From Corynebacterium sp. p3-SID1056 (GTDB lineage: Bacteria; Actinomycetota; Actinomycetes; Mycobacteriales; Mycobacteriaceae): DNA of 55,782 nt. Positions 1 through 10,409 of the stretch are shown piece by piece. Where the stretch lies: contig NZ_JALXXL010000014.1 of the NCBI RefSeq assembly GCF_025152525.1, positions 1-55,782 of the forward strand. The letters are read 5' to 3'. Numbering within the stretch: the first letter of the stretch is position 1; each line of letters opens with the position of its first letter. A program made the position numbers and the translations under genes. Under the pieces are notes generated by a model. The model was not told where the DNA came from. It searched no databases and saw only the letters and a list, made by a program, of their open reading frames with translations.

Positions 1-1
1 G

Positions 2-703
2 CCCGCCCCGCGCGTGCCGAAAGCGTCGGTGACCTTCCACGACCAAGGGTGGTCGACGGTGCACATCACCGGGCGTACCACGGATGTGCTGCCGGTCTAC
101 CGCGCGGCGAACAACGACCCCCAGGCGTGGCTCAAGGACACGCGCAGCACGGGTGGGGACGCTGCGTTGACCACGGTGCTGAACATGGACATCGGCGACT
201 TCGCCCAGTGGCGCACACGCGGCGACGGGGAAGTCGAGGTGCAGCTGACCAATGGTGAGTGGCTTTCTGGTGCGCAGTTGGTCAACCGGAAGCTGCACGC
301 CTCGGGCTATATCGCTTTGATCTCCGCCACGGATGGGCCGGTGAACCTCTACCCGGTGCGTCTTGAGCGCCACGCGAGTGGTGAGTTGCGCGCGTTGATG
401 AGCGCGGATGGCGTCACCTGTGCGTGGCCGGGGTGTAACCAGCCGGCGGATTTCTCGGAGGCGCACCACATCAAGGAGTGGTCGAAAGGCGGGGCGACCG
501 AGATTGGGAATATGTGCTGGTTGTGCACGTATCACAATCGGCAAAACGGGCGGCCGAAACGCGGGCGGATGCAGCGCGTCGGCGGGCAGATCATGTGGCA
601 AAGCCCCAAAGGCTACCTCTCACCCAGAGGCACACGCCACACCAACCCCGCACGCCGACACGCCCGACTCGCACACACCCCAGCAACAGGACCACCGGGG
701 TAG
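2..703 (+). CDS. HNH endonuclease domain protein, 3' part (5' end outside window)
   Basis: The reading frame is open from base 2 to the TAG at 701-703, so the true start lies upstream; the GTG at 14 is probably internal. The C-terminal half carries an HNH nuclease motif: a CxxxxC zinc knuckle (CAWPGC), an AHHI pair, then a GG-T-N-C spacing ending in a YHN triplet. This arrangement is typical of the DUF222/13E12-type HNH proteins that occur in several copies in actinobacterial genomes. The tail after the motif is rich in Arg, His, Pro and Thr. It is convergent with the next gene, with the two stop codons directly adjacent. Nuclease activity is inferred from the motif. The biological role of this family is not established. 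Confidence 0.85.
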   Translation, partial: PAPRVPKASVTFHDQGWSTVHITGRTTDVLPVYRAANNDPQAWLKDTRSTGGDAALTTVLNMDIGDFAQWRTRGDGEVEVQLTNGEWLSGAQLVNRKLHASGYIALISATDGPVNLYPVRLERHASGELRALMSADGVTCAWPGCNQPADFSEAHHIKEWSKGGATEIGNMCWLCTYHNRQNGRPKRGRMQRVGGQIMWQSPKGYLSPRGTRHTNPARRHARLAHTPATGPPG

Positions 704-1771
704 TTAGGCGCGGTGGCGTCCGTGGGCCTTGCGCCCGGACGCCTGCTTGGCGCGCTGTGCGCGACGCAGTCGAACCTTCTCCGTTTCGGTGAGGTAGTCG
801 CCTGCGCCCTTGACGTCGTGGCCCGGGGTGGCGGAAACGGGCGCTTCTGCAGGCTCGGGTGTGCTTGCAGGCGCGTCATCGACCACGCCGAACATTTCCG
901 TCGGCGCGGCGATTTCCTCCGGACGCGGCCCACCCGCGAGCGAAACGTAGCGCGCGGTGTGCCGCGGACGCAGGACATCTTCGTCGTCAACAACGTAGTC
1001 GTGCTCGACGGTCACCGCCCAACTGCCGTCGGGGAAGTCGACCAGCGACCACGGCTGCCGCGGCCGCGCATCCGGCTCACTCAACGCCGGGACAAGGACG
1101 ACGCCCTCATCCGGGTGGCCGACATCGAGGCCAGCCATGCCGTCCAACAGCACCGCGCGCGCGTAGACCTCGGGCGCGCCCATAGACAGCGCTTCGTCGA
1201 CGGCGGCGGTGATGTCTGCGGCATCGGTGCCGTTGAAGCTGCCGATGACGCGGCCGTCGTAAAGCGCGACGACAGTGTCCGCGATGCGGTGGAGCGCGAC
1301 GAACCACTGGCCCGGCGAAAGCAGCGCGAGCTCTTCGGCGGAGAATTCTCCCGCGGAGGTGTCGATGACGAGCATGTCACCCGGCGGCAGCACCCAGGCA
1401 CCTGCTGGGGTGTTGTTGCGCGGGACGCTCAGCAGCGGGGGCGGCAGGATGACGGCGGGTTCGAACTGGCCGGTTTCCGCATTGAAGCTCACAGAGGCGG
1501 TTGTGCCGGGGCGCAAGAGCGAGCGGTGGACGCGCTCGATGTCGGGGAAGCGGGCGCGATCGGCGGCGGGCACGGAGCCGATGACGGCGCCGTTGTAGCG
1601 CACGCGCCACGTGCCGCTCAACGGGTTGGCCTCTAAGTCGACGTCGATGTAGCGCGTGGCGCGCTGCGGCGTGAAGTCGGTGAACAAGGCGGCCTGCACG
1701 ACGTGCGTGAGCTGGATTTCCTCGCCGGCTCCCCAGATGGCGGGCGAGAGAGGGTAGCGCTGGAGTCCCAC
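704..1771 (-). CDS. conserved hypothetical protein, 355 aa
   Basis: I do not recognise a named domain. The protein is soluble, with no signal peptide or membrane segment. The N-terminal part (about residues 1-110) reads as alternating beta strands (YIDVDLEANPLSGTWRV, GAVIGSVP), and a middle part contains similar short strand-rich repeats. The last ~60 residues are Pro/Ala-rich and end in a very basic tail (RLRRAQRAKQ, KAHGRHR) that could bind nucleic acid. The start is GTG at 1771, preceded by an AAGGAGG ribosome binding site at 1783-1789 with an 11-base spacer. The DUF808 gene lies upstream on the same strand, 72 bases away, and a possible -10 in the gap suggests separate transcription. The coding signal is good (length and codon bias); the function is unknown. 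Confidence 0.8.
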   Translation of the reverse strand: MGLQRYPLSPAIWGAGEEIQLTHVVQAALFTDFTPQRATRYIDVDLEANPLSGTWRVRYNGAVIGSVPAADRARFPDIERVHRSLLRPGTTASVSFNAETGQFEPAVILPPPLLSVPRNNTPAGAWVLPPGDMLVIDTSAGEFSAEELALLSPGQWFVALHRIADTVVALYDGRVIGSFNGTDAADITAAVDEALSMGAPEVYARAVLLDGMAGLDVGHPDEGVVLVPALSEPDARPRQPWSLVDFPDGSWAVTVEHDYVVDDEDVLRPRHTARYVSLAGGPRPEEIAAPTEMFGVVDDAPASTPEPAEAPVSATPGHDVKGAGDYLTETEKVRLRRAQRAKQASGRKAHGRHRA

Positions 1772-1816
1772 GGCGTGCTTGGCCTCCTTGTCCGGTGTGC
1801 GTACGTGTCTTGTGCC

Positions 1817-1822
1817 AGTCTA
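1817..1822 (-). promoter_or_regulatory. candidate -10 element TAGACT
   Basis: Read on the minus strand, TAGACT matches the corynebacterial -10 consensus TAnnnT and lies about 45 bases before the GTG at 1771. No convincing -35 is visible. Confidence 0.3.
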
Positions 1823-1843
1823 GGCGCACCCCGCGGCAGGACC

Positions 1844-2761
1844 CTAGGAGCGCTGCGTGAGCGCCTTCACTGCGCGGACGACGCCGAGGATAATTAGGCC
1901 GGCTGCGAGCCCGAAGAGCATTGAGATGCCGGTGTCGACGAACCATCCGGCCGCGCCGCCGCCCACGAGTTCGGTGCCGCGTTCGATCAGGTCGTGGGGG
2001 AGGTGCCAGCCGATGACTTCGTCGAAGCCGCGGACGATGAGGTGGCCGCCGACCCACAGCATGGCGACGGTGCCGATGATGCCGATGGCGTTGAGGACGT
2101 AGGGCATGCCGTTGACGAGCGCGCGGCCGAGGCCGGGGGCACGGTCGCGCTCGATCATGCCGAGGCCGATGTCGTCGATCTTGACCAGCACCGCGACCGC
2201 GCCGTAGACCACAAACGTGATCAGGATACCGACGGCGATGAGCACGGCTGCCTCCATCCACACGGGCTGGTCGGCGACTTCGTCGAGGGCGATGATCATG
2301 ATTTCGGCGCTGAGGATGAGGTCGGTGGTAATTGCCGATTTCACCAGCGTGTCTTCGTCGTCGGGCGATTTGTTTGTGGCGCGCTCGGCGTCTTCCTCGG
2401 TATTAGAGGTGAGCTTGTGCACGATCTTTTCGGCGCCCTCGAAGCCCAAGTAGCAGCCGCCGAGCATGAGTAGTGGCACGAGCGCCCAGGGCGCAAAGGC
2501 GTTGAGCAGCAGCGCGATGGGCAGGATGATGAGCAGCTTGTTGCGCAGCGAACCTTTGGTGATCTTCCAGATCATCGGCAGCTCGCGCGCAGGCGTGACA
2601 CCTGAGACGTATTGCGGGGTCACCGCCGCGTCGTCGATGACCACGCCCGCGGCCTTGGCGGAGGTTTTCGCGGTCAGGGCCGCCACGTCGTCGGTTGAGC
2701 TTGCGGCGGTGCGGGCGATGAGCGCGACGTCGTCAAGCAGTGCGAGGAGGCCACCGGCCAT
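1844..2761 (-). CDS. DUF808 family inner membrane protein
   Basis: The N-terminus (MAGGLLALLDDVALIARTAA) with its following TAKTSAKAAGVVIDDAAV segment is the hallmark of the DUF808 (YedI-like) family, which is of unknown function. About five to six hydrophobic helices follow: roughly residues 75-105 (LLIILPIALLLNAFAPWAL), one around 160-175, and several between 185 and 300. The length of 305 aa is normal for the family. The start is ATG at 2761, with the purine-rich ribosome binding site AAAGGAAAGGAA just upstream. It is divergent from the peptide transporter operon, with a 279-base intergenic region. The family assignment is confident; the substrate or role is not known. Confidence 0.9.
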   Translation of the reverse strand: MAGGLLALLDDVALIARTAASSTDDVAALTAKTSAKAAGVVIDDAAVTPQYVSGVTPARELPMIWKITKGSLRNKLLIILPIALLLNAFAPWALVPLLMLGGCYLGFEGAEKIVHKLTSNTEEDAERATNKSPDDEDTLVKSAITTDLILSAEIMIIALDEVADQPVWMEAAVLIAVGILITFVVYGAVAVLVKIDDIGLGMIERDRAPGLGRALVNGMPYVLNAIGIIGTVAMLWVGGHLIVRGFDEVIGWHLPHDLIERGTELVGGGAAGWFVDTGISMLFGLAAGLIILGVVRAVKALTQRS

Positions 2762-2943
2762 GTTTGTTCCTTTCCTTTGGGGGGCAGTGCAAGCTTATCG
2801 ACGCCACGCTGCCCCGCGCCGCAGCGCCCCGCCTTTTTCGCGACGTGAGCTGTGGCAAGGGGAAGTTTCTGCGAGCGAGCTGCCAGCGGGGTTAACGGAG
2901 TTTATCCGGGAGGTGAAGAAAAACTTTCCAAACGGTTCCCATA

Positions 2944-2973
2944 TTGCCGACAAATGTGATGCAATGGTAGCTA
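2944..2973 (+). promoter_or_regulatory. candidate promoter of the dpp operon
   Basis: TTGCCG (2944-2949), an 18-base spacer and TAGCTA (2968-2973) form a plausible sigma-A promoter about 70 bases before the dppA start. Transcription would begin near 2980, directly at the GlxR-like dyad. Confidence 0.35.
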
Positions 2974-2982
2974 ACCGCCCCT

Positions 2983-2998
2983 TGTGTGTCCTCTCACA
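2983..2998. promoter_or_regulatory. GlxR/CRP-like operator upstream of dppA
   Basis: TGTGT-N6-TCACA matches the corynebacterial GlxR consensus TGTGA-N6-TCACA at 9 of 10 positions. The dyad extends outward (CTTGTG at 2981, CACAAG ending at 3000). It lies between the candidate promoter and the dppA ribosome binding site, where a bound cAMP-receptor protein would most simply repress. Confidence 0.45.
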
Positions 2999-3040
2999 AG
3001 TGGGATGGAGTGAACGTAGAGCGACATGTAAGGAGGCGCT

Positions 3041-4645
3041 GTGTTGGCGAAAAAGACCACAGCGATTTTGGCGGCAGGAACTCTGGCTTTTGGACTGGTC
3101 GCGTGTGGCGGCTCGTCTGATTCCGGGGCAGAGAATGCATCCGGGTCTGATGGTGCAGAGATCGGCAACGTCGTCCTGGCAAACGGTTCTGAGCCGCAGA
3201 ACCCGCTGATCCCGGGCAACACCAACGAGACGGGTGGTGGCCGCATCGTCGACGAGATCTTCGCCGGCCTGGTGTACTACGACGCGGACGGCGAGGTGCA
3301 CAACGATCTCGCCGAATCCATCGAGCTCGAGGGCGACAAGACCTACCGCGTCAAGCTCAAGGACGCGAAGTGGTCCGATGGCTCGCCGGTGACCGCTGAA
3401 GACTACGTCAAGGCGTGGAACTACACCGTGGCCAACTCCCTGCTGGCCTCCTACTTCTTCGAGCCGATCCTCGGCTACGAGGAGGGCGTGGAAGAGATGG
3501 AGGGCCTGAAGGTCGAAGACGACCACACCTTCACCATCGAGCTCGCGCAGCCGGAGGCTGACTTCCCGACGCGTCTGGGGTACTCCGCGTACTTCCCGAT
3601 GCACCCCTCGGCCTACGACGACATCGATGCCTACGGCGAGGCTCCGATCTCCAACGGCCCGTACAAGCTGGTGGAGTGGAACCACAACCAGGACGCCACC
3701 GTCGTTCCTAACGAGGAGTATGCGGGCGAGCGCCAGGCGCAGAACGAAGGCGTGACCTGGGTCTTCTACGCGCAGCAGGATGCCGCGTACGCGGACCTGC
3801 TCGCCGGCAACTTGGACGTGCTCGACGCGATCCCGGACTCCGCGTTCGCGACCTACGAGGACGAGCTGGGCGAGCGCGCGGTGAACCAGCCCGCCGCGAT
3901 CTTCCAGTCCTTCACCATCGGCGAGTCCCTGCCGCACTTCTCTGGCGAGGAGGGCAAGCTGCGTCGTAAAGCACTGTCCATGGCGATCAACCGCGAGGAG
4001 ATCACCGACACGATCTTCGAGGGCACCCGCACCCCGGCGACCGACTTCACCTCCCCGGTCATCCCGGGCCACACCGATAGCCTCGAGGGCGCAGAGGTGC
4101 TGGAGTACAACCCGGAGGAGGCCAAGCGCCTGTGGGCCGAGGCCGAAAAGATCGCGCCGTTCGAGGGCGAGTTCACCATCTCCTACAACGCTGACGGTGG
4201 GCACCAGGCCTGGGTCGACGCGGTGGCCAACTCCATCCGCAACACCCTCGGCATCGAGGCCACTGGCAACGCGTACCCGGACTTCAAGTCCCTGCGCGAC
4301 GATGTGACCAACCGCACCATCAAAGGCGCGTTCCGTACCGGCTGGCAGGCGGACTACCCGTCGCTGGGTAACTTCCTCGGCCCGCTGTACGGCACCGGCG
4401 CCGGCTCCAACGACGGTGACTACACCAACCCCGAGTTCGACTCGCTGCTATCCGAGGCGGCGAACGCCGGCGAAATCGAGGCGGCATCGGAGTCCTACAA
4501 CAAGTCGCAGCAGATCCTGCTCGAGGACCTGCCTGCTATCCCGCTGTGGTACGCCAACGTCAACGGTGGTTCCGCAGACACGGTAGACAACGTCGTCTTC
4601 TCCTGGAAGTCGATGCCTGTCTACACCCAGATCACCAAGCAGTAA
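3041..4645 (+). CDS. dppA: peptide ABC transporter substrate-binding lipoprotein
   Basis: This is a family 5 extracellular solute-binding protein (DppA/OppA type) that captures oligopeptides outside the membrane for the transporter encoded by the next three genes. It has a lipoprotein signal with a short Lys-Lys n-region, a hydrophobic core and an LVAC lipobox with the acylated Cys at residue 22. A Ser/Gly-rich linker follows, and then the family core including SDGSPVTAEDYVKAWNY near residue 110. The length of 534 aa is typical. The start is GTG at 3041, with AAGGAGG at 3030-3036. A 111-base gap containing a stable hairpin separates it from dppB. Peptide specificity is inferred from family and context. 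Confidence 0.92.
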   Translation: MLAKKTTAILAAGTLAFGLVACGGSSDSGAENASGSDGAEIGNVVLANGSEPQNPLIPGNTNETGGGRIVDEIFAGLVYYDADGEVHNDLAESIELEGDKTYRVKLKDAKWSDGSPVTAEDYVKAWNYTVANSLLASYFFEPILGYEEGVEEMEGLKVEDDHTFTIELAQPEADFPTRLGYSAYFPMHPSAYDDIDAYGEAPISNGPYKLVEWNHNQDATVVPNEEYAGERQAQNEGVTWVFYAQQDAAYADLLAGNLDVLDAIPDSAFATYEDELGERAVNQPAAIFQSFTIGESLPHFSGEEGKLRRKALSMAINREEITDTIFEGTRTPATDFTSPVIPGHTDSLEGAEVLEYNPEEAKRLWAEAEKIAPFEGEFTISYNADGGHQAWVDAVANSIRNTLGIEATGNAYPDFKSLRDDVTNRTIKGAFRTGWQADYPSLGNFLGPLYGTGAGSNDGDYTNPEFDSLLSEAANAGEIEAASESYNKSQQILLEDLPAIPLWYANVNGGSADTVDNVVFSWKSMPVYTQITKQ

Positions 4646-4670
4646 CCCTTTACGCGCGAGCAACGCATCC

Positions 4671-4705
4671 CAACCCCGGCCGCCATGGTGCGCGGCGCGG
4701 GGTTG
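4671..4705 (+). other. intercistronic RNA hairpin between dppA and dppB
   Basis: CAACCCCG (4671-4678) pairs with CGGGGTTG (4698-4705), and the stem continues inward as GCCGC/GCGGC with one bulged base. No T-run follows, so it is not a classic terminator. A hairpin in this position commonly raises the level of binding-protein mRNA over the permease mRNA, by protecting the 3' end or by partial termination; that role is inferred here. Confidence 0.6.
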
Positions 4706-4756
4706 TGCGCCGTCAACGCGGCGTCGAGTGCGTGCTCCGAATCTGAAAGCATCATC

Positions 4757-5683
4757 ATGCAGCGATACATCGTGCGGCGACTGCTCCAAATGATCCCCGT
4801 ATTCTTTGGCGCAACGCTGCTGCTCTACGCACTCGTGTTCCTCATGCCCGGCGACCCGGTCGCCGCGCTCGGCGGCGACCGAGGCTTAACCGAAGCCGCC
4901 CGCGCCCGCATCGAGGCCGAATACAACCTGGACAAGCCGTTCCTCGTCCAATACCTGCTCTACATCAAAGGCATCTTCGTCGGAGATTTCGGCACGACCT
5001 TCTCCGGCCAGCCCGTGTCTTCGGTGATGGCGAACGCTTTCCCCGTGACGATCAAGCTGGCGCTCATGGCGATCGCCTTCGAGGCAATCTTTGGCATCCT
5101 CTTCGGCTTCATCGCCGGCATTCGCCGCGGCGGCATCTTCGACTCCACCATCCTGGTGGCCTCGCTGATCATCATCGCCGTGCCGTCCTTCGTCATCGGC
5201 TTCGTGCTGCAGTACCTCGTCGGCGTCAAGTGGGGGCTGCTGCCCGTGACCGTCGGGCGCAACGAAACCTTTGAGGCGCTGCTCATGCCGGCGGTGGTGT
5301 TGGGCGCGCTCTCGTGCGCCTACGTCATCCGGCTGACCCGGCAGTCGGTGAGCGAGAACCTGCAGGGAGACTACGTGCGCACCGCGCGCGCCAAGGGCTT
5401 AAGCGAAGGCTCCGTGTTGCGACGCCACGTGCTGCGCAACTCCATGATTCCGGTGGTGACCTTCCTCGGCGCGGATCTTGGCGCGCTGATGGGCGGCGCG
5501 ATCGTCACCGAGGGCATCTTCGGCATCAACGGTGTCGGCGGCACCATCTACCAGGCAATCTTGAAGGGCGAGCCCGCCACCGTCGTCTCGTTCACCACCG
5601 TGTTGGTCATCGTCTACATCGTGGCCAACCTGCTCGTCGATCTGCTCTACGCCGTGCTCGACCCAAGGATCCGTTATGCATAA
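4757..5683 (+). CDS. dppB: peptide ABC transporter permease DppB
   Basis: This is an inner-membrane permease of the DppB/OppB family (binding-protein-dependent transport, BPD_transp_1). The product begins MQRYIVRRLLQMIPVFFGA, the standard start of this family, so the ATG at 4757 is chosen over an in-frame GTG at 4685. There are six predicted membrane helices. The EAA loop that docks the ATPase is visible around residues 215-235 (DYVRTARAKGLSEGSVLRRH). The length of 308 aa is normal. Its 3' end overlaps dppC by eight bases, which implies translational coupling. It forms the import channel together with DppC and is powered by the fused ATPase. Confidence 0.93.
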   Translation: MQRYIVRRLLQMIPVFFGATLLLYALVFLMPGDPVAALGGDRGLTEAARARIEAEYNLDKPFLVQYLLYIKGIFVGDFGTTFSGQPVSSVMANAFPVTIKLALMAIAFEAIFGILFGFIAGIRRGGIFDSTILVASLIIIAVPSFVIGFVLQYLVGVKWGLLPVTVGRNETFEALLMPAVVLGALSCAYVIRLTRQSVSENLQGDYVRTARAKGLSEGSVLRRHVLRNSMIPVVTFLGADLGALMGGAIVTEGIFGINGVGGTIYQAILKGEPATVVSFTTVLVIVYIVANLLVDLLYAVLDPRIRYA

Positions 5684-6652
5684 CCACCCACACACAGAGA
5701 CCAACACGAATCGGGCGGTCGCTCGGCGCGGCCAGGAATACTTCGTCGCCGAGGTGGATGAAACCGGCCTCGGCGCAGTCGACGCGGTTCCCGACGACCG
5801 CGCGCCGTCGAACCAGTGGACCGAGGCCTGGCACGCGCTGCGCCGCCGACCCCTGTTCTGGATCTCCGCGATCCTCATCGTGCTCGCCGTGGCAATGGCG
5901 CTGTTTCCCGGCCTGTTCGCCAGCGTCGACCCGCGCGAGTGCATGCTCTCGCGCTCGCTACAACCGGCGGAGTCGGGGCACCCCTTCGGCTTCGACCGGC
6001 AGGGCTGCGACATCTACGCGCGCACGATCTACGGGGCGCGCGCCTCGGTGACTGTCGGCGTGCTTACCACGCTGATCGTGACCCTGCTGGGCACGCTCAT
6101 CGGCGCGATCGCCGGCTTCTACGGCGGTATCTGGGACACACTCCTGTCGCGCTTGACCGACATCTTCTTCGCCGTCCCGCTCGTGCTCGCGGCGATCGTG
6201 GTCATGTCGATGATGAAGGGCCAGCGCTCCATTTGGATGGTGGTCTTCGCCCTGTCCATGTTCGGCTGGACGCAGATCGCGCGCATCACCCGCGGCGCGG
6301 TGATGAGCGTGAAAAACGAGGAGTTCGTCACCGCCGCCCGCGCGCTTGGCGCAAGCAACCCGCGCATCATCATCTCCCACATCCTGCCCAATGCCGCGGC
6401 GCCGATTATCGTCTACGCTACCGTCGCGCTGGGCACGTTTATCGTGGCGGAGGCGACTCTGTCCTTCCTGGGCATCGGCCTGCCCACCACGGTGGTGTCC
6501 TGGGGCGGCGATATTTCGGCGGCGCAGGCGTCGCTACGCACCCAACCGATGGTGCTGTTCTACCCGGCAATTGCTCTGGCACTGACCGTGCTGAGCTTCA
6601 TCATGATGGGCGACGCCGTGCGCGACGCCCTTGACCCGAAGGCGAGGAAGCG

Positions 6653-6656
<4 letters not shown>
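5676..6656 (+). CDS. dppC: peptide ABC transporter permease DppC
   Basis: This is the second membrane subunit of the peptide importer. It has a cytoplasmic N-terminal extension of about 60 residues, then a first membrane helix (ISAILIVLAVAMALFPGLF) and five more helices. The EAA loop (EEFVTAARALGASNPRIIISH, trimmed here to its recognisable centre AARALGAS) lies near residues 225-235. The typical DppC motif around GFDRQGCDIYARTIYGAR is present near residue 110. The length is 326 aa. The ATG overlaps the dppB stop, and the gene in turn overlaps the ATPase gene by four bases, so dppB-dppC-dppDF are translated as a coupled block. Confidence 0.93.
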
Positions 6657-8356
<1,700 letters not shown>

Positions 8357-8376
8357 GCTATCTGGGCACTTGAAAA

Positions 8377-8462
8377 CACGGGAGCTGGGCGCACGCTCGG
8401 CTGAGAATCCGCGACACGCGGTAAACCGTCGAACCTGATCCGGGTAATGCCGGCGATAAGGA
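8377..8462 (+). promoter_or_regulatory. TPP riboswitch (THI element)
   Basis: The conserved cores of the thiamine pyrophosphate aptamer are present: GCTGAGA around 8400-8406, then GAACCTGATC followed by GGGTAATGCCGGCG near 8431-8455. A variable hairpin CCGCG-aca-CGCGG sits between them. The ribosome binding site of the next gene (AAGGAAGGA, 8458-8466) abuts the closing stem, so control is probably translational, by hiding the ribosome binding site when TPP is bound. The exact 5' border is uncertain. Possible -10 elements (TAGGCT near 8354) overlap the dppDF stop. Confidence 0.93.
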
Positions 8463-8471
8463 AGGAAAACC

Positions 8472-9083
8472 ATGACAAATCGTGCTGCCACCGGAACGAA
8501 CTCCTGGCGCGTCATCGACATCGTCACTGCGGCGGTCCTCGGCGTGGCCTGCGGTCTGCTGTTCGTGCTGTGGAACGGCGTGGGCTACGCCGGGTACAAG
8601 GCGATCGACGCGCTCACGCCCGGCCTCGGCGGGCTGTTCAACGGCATTTGGCTCATCGGCGGCGTGCTGGGTGGGCTGATCATCCGCAAACCTGGCGCGG
8701 CCGTGTTCGTGGAGGCGCTCGCCGCCTCGGTGTCCGCGCTGCTGGGCAGCCAGTGGGCCATCGAGACGCTCTACTCGGGCCTGGCGCAGGGCCTCGGCGC
8801 CGAACTGATCTTCCTAATTTTCATGTACAGGCGCTTCTCGCTTGACGTCGCGGTACTTGCCGGCATCGGCGCCGGCGTGGGTGCGTTTGTGCTAGAGCTG
8901 TTTACCTCCGGCAACCTGGCGATGAGCCTGTCGTACAACCTGATCTACCTCGTGTGCACCTCGATCTCGGGCGCGGTGCTCGCCGGCGTGCTCGGGTACT
9001 TCCTGGTCAAGGCGCTGGCCAAGACCGGTGCGCTCGACCGCTTCGGCGCGGGCCGCGAGCGCTTGCGCGCTGAGGCTCGCTAG
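8472..9083 (+). CDS. ykoE: YkoE-type ECF transporter S component (thiamine or HMP precursor)
   Basis: This is the substrate-binding membrane protein of an energy-coupling-factor importer. Five to six hydrophobic segments are visible. The sequence has the YkoE character: an early DIVTAAVLGVACGLLFVLWN helix and the FNGIWLIGG and GLGAELIF segments. The length of 203 aa is normal. The TPP riboswitch directly upstream, together with the following ATPase and T-component genes, assigns the substrate to thiamine or its hydroxymethylpyrimidine precursor, as for YkoEDC in other bacteria. The start is ATG at 8472, with AAGGAAGGA 5-6 bases upstream. The stop codon TAG is directly followed by the ATG of ykoD. 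Confidence 0.9.
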   Translation: MTNRAATGTNSWRVIDIVTAAVLGVACGLLFVLWNGVGYAGYKAIDALTPGLGGLFNGIWLIGGVLGGLIIRKPGAAVFVEALAASVSALLGSQWAIETLYSGLAQGLGAELIFLIFMYRRFSLDVAVLAGIGAGVGAFVLELFTSGNLAMSLSYNLIYLVCTSISGAVLAGVLGYFLVKALAKTGALDRFGAGRERLRAEAR

Positions 9084-10409
9084 ATGCCCGAACCCGCAAT
9101 TGAGGCCAGGGGCTTAAGCTATCAGTACGCCACGCGCGCCGAGCCGGCATTTACCGGCGTCGACCTGCGCATCGAGCGCGGAGAGCGCGTCATCCTCACC
9201 GGTGATTCAGGCTCCGGCAAGTCCACGCTGCTCGCGGTGCTCGCGGGTTTGGCCGGTGACGAAGAAGACGGCCACGCTACAGGCCACCTCAGCGTCAACG
9301 GCACGGTCGGCATGGTCATGCAAGACCCGGAGGCGCAGACCATCCTCACCCGCGTTGGCGACGATGTCGCCTTCGGCGCGGAGAACCTCGGCGTCCCGCG
9401 CGAGGAGATTTGGCCTCGTGTGGAACGCGCCCTCGACGCGGTCGGGCTCGACGTGCCGCTGGAGCACAACACCGCACACCTCTCGGGCGGGCAGAAGCAG
9501 CGGCTGGCGCTCGCAGGCGTTCTCGCCATGGGCGCGGACATCCTCATTCTCGACGAGCCGACCGCCAACCTGGACCCAACAGGCCGCGACGAAGTCATCG
9601 CCGCCGTGGAACGCGTATGCGCTGAGTCCGGTGCCACGCTCATCGTTGTGGAGCACCGCCCGCGACATTGGGCGCACCTGGCCACGCGCGCGTATCGCTT
9701 GGAGTCCGCTGGGGTGGATGAGGTGGGCGTCGAGAAGCTGCCCGGGGCTCCGCAACTGCCGCCTGCGCGCGGCGTGCGAGCCGACGCTTCGGCGCTTGCC
9801 ACGCGCGGGGTGAGAACCCGGGTCGGGCTCACGCGCGACCTGCGGATCCCGCAGGGGGCATCCACCGTGATCACAGGCGCGAACGGGGTGGGCAAGACGA
9901 CGCTCGCGCACGTGCTGGCGGGCCTCGACGTGCCGCGGGCGGGCGAGGTGGTGTACGCGGAGTCGATCCGCCGCGGGCTCGACACCCCCGCGATCACGTG
10001 GAAGTCGGCGCAGCTCGCCGAGCGCATCGGCTTCGTCTTCCAGGAGCCGGAGCACCAGTTCGTCACCTCGACGGTGCGCGAGGAGATGGCGCTGTCTGGG
10101 GCGCCGCAGGCGCGCGTCGATGAGCTGCTGGCGCGACTGCGACTCGACCACCTGGTCGGTGCCAACCCCTTTACGCTCTCGGGCGGGGAAAAGCGGCGGC
10201 TGTCGGTGGCGACTGCGCTGGTCAACGCGCCCAGGCTTGTGCTTTTCGACGAGCCCACCTTCGGCCAAGACGACCGCACCTTCGTCGAGCTGGCGGCGCT
10301 GATCCGCGAGCTGACCGATGAAGGGGTGACCGTGGTGTCGATCACCCACGACGAGGCGTTCATCGCTTCGCTCGGCGACCACATCATCCACCTGGAGGCG
10401 GCCCAATGA
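9084..10409 (+). CDS. ykoD: ECF transporter ATPase with two ABC domains (YkoD)
   Basis: This is the energising subunit of the thiamine-precursor ECF transporter, with both ATPase domains in one 441-residue chain. Domain 1 has Walker A GDSGSGKST at about 37-45, signature LSGGQKQR near 133 and Walker B LILDEPTANLD near 153-163. Domain 2 has Walker A GANGVGKTT near 266, signature LSGGEKRR near 365 and Walker B LVLFDEPTFGQD near 385. Both domains keep the catalytic glutamate, in clear contrast to the ECF ATPase at 54392. The gene starts immediately after the ykoE stop and overlaps ykoC by four bases. Confidence 0.92.
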   Translation: MPEPAIEARGLSYQYATRAEPAFTGVDLRIERGERVILTGDSGSGKSTLLAVLAGLAGDEEDGHATGHLSVNGTVGMVMQDPEAQTILTRVGDDVAFGAENLGVPREEIWPRVERALDAVGLDVPLEHNTAHLSGGQKQRLALAGVLAMGADILILDEPTANLDPTGRDEVIAAVERVCAESGATLIVVEHRPRHWAHLATRAYRLESAGVDEVGVEKLPGAPQLPPARGVRADASALATRGVRTRVGLTRDLRIPQGASTVITGANGVGKTTLAHVLAGLDVPRAGEVVYAESIRRGLDTPAITWKSAQLAERIGFVFQEPEHQFVTSTVREEMALSGAPQARVDELLARLRLDHLVGANPFTLSGGEKRRLSVATALVNAPRLVLFDEPTFGQDDRTFVELAALIRELTDEGVTVVSITHDEAFIASLGDHIIHLEAAQ

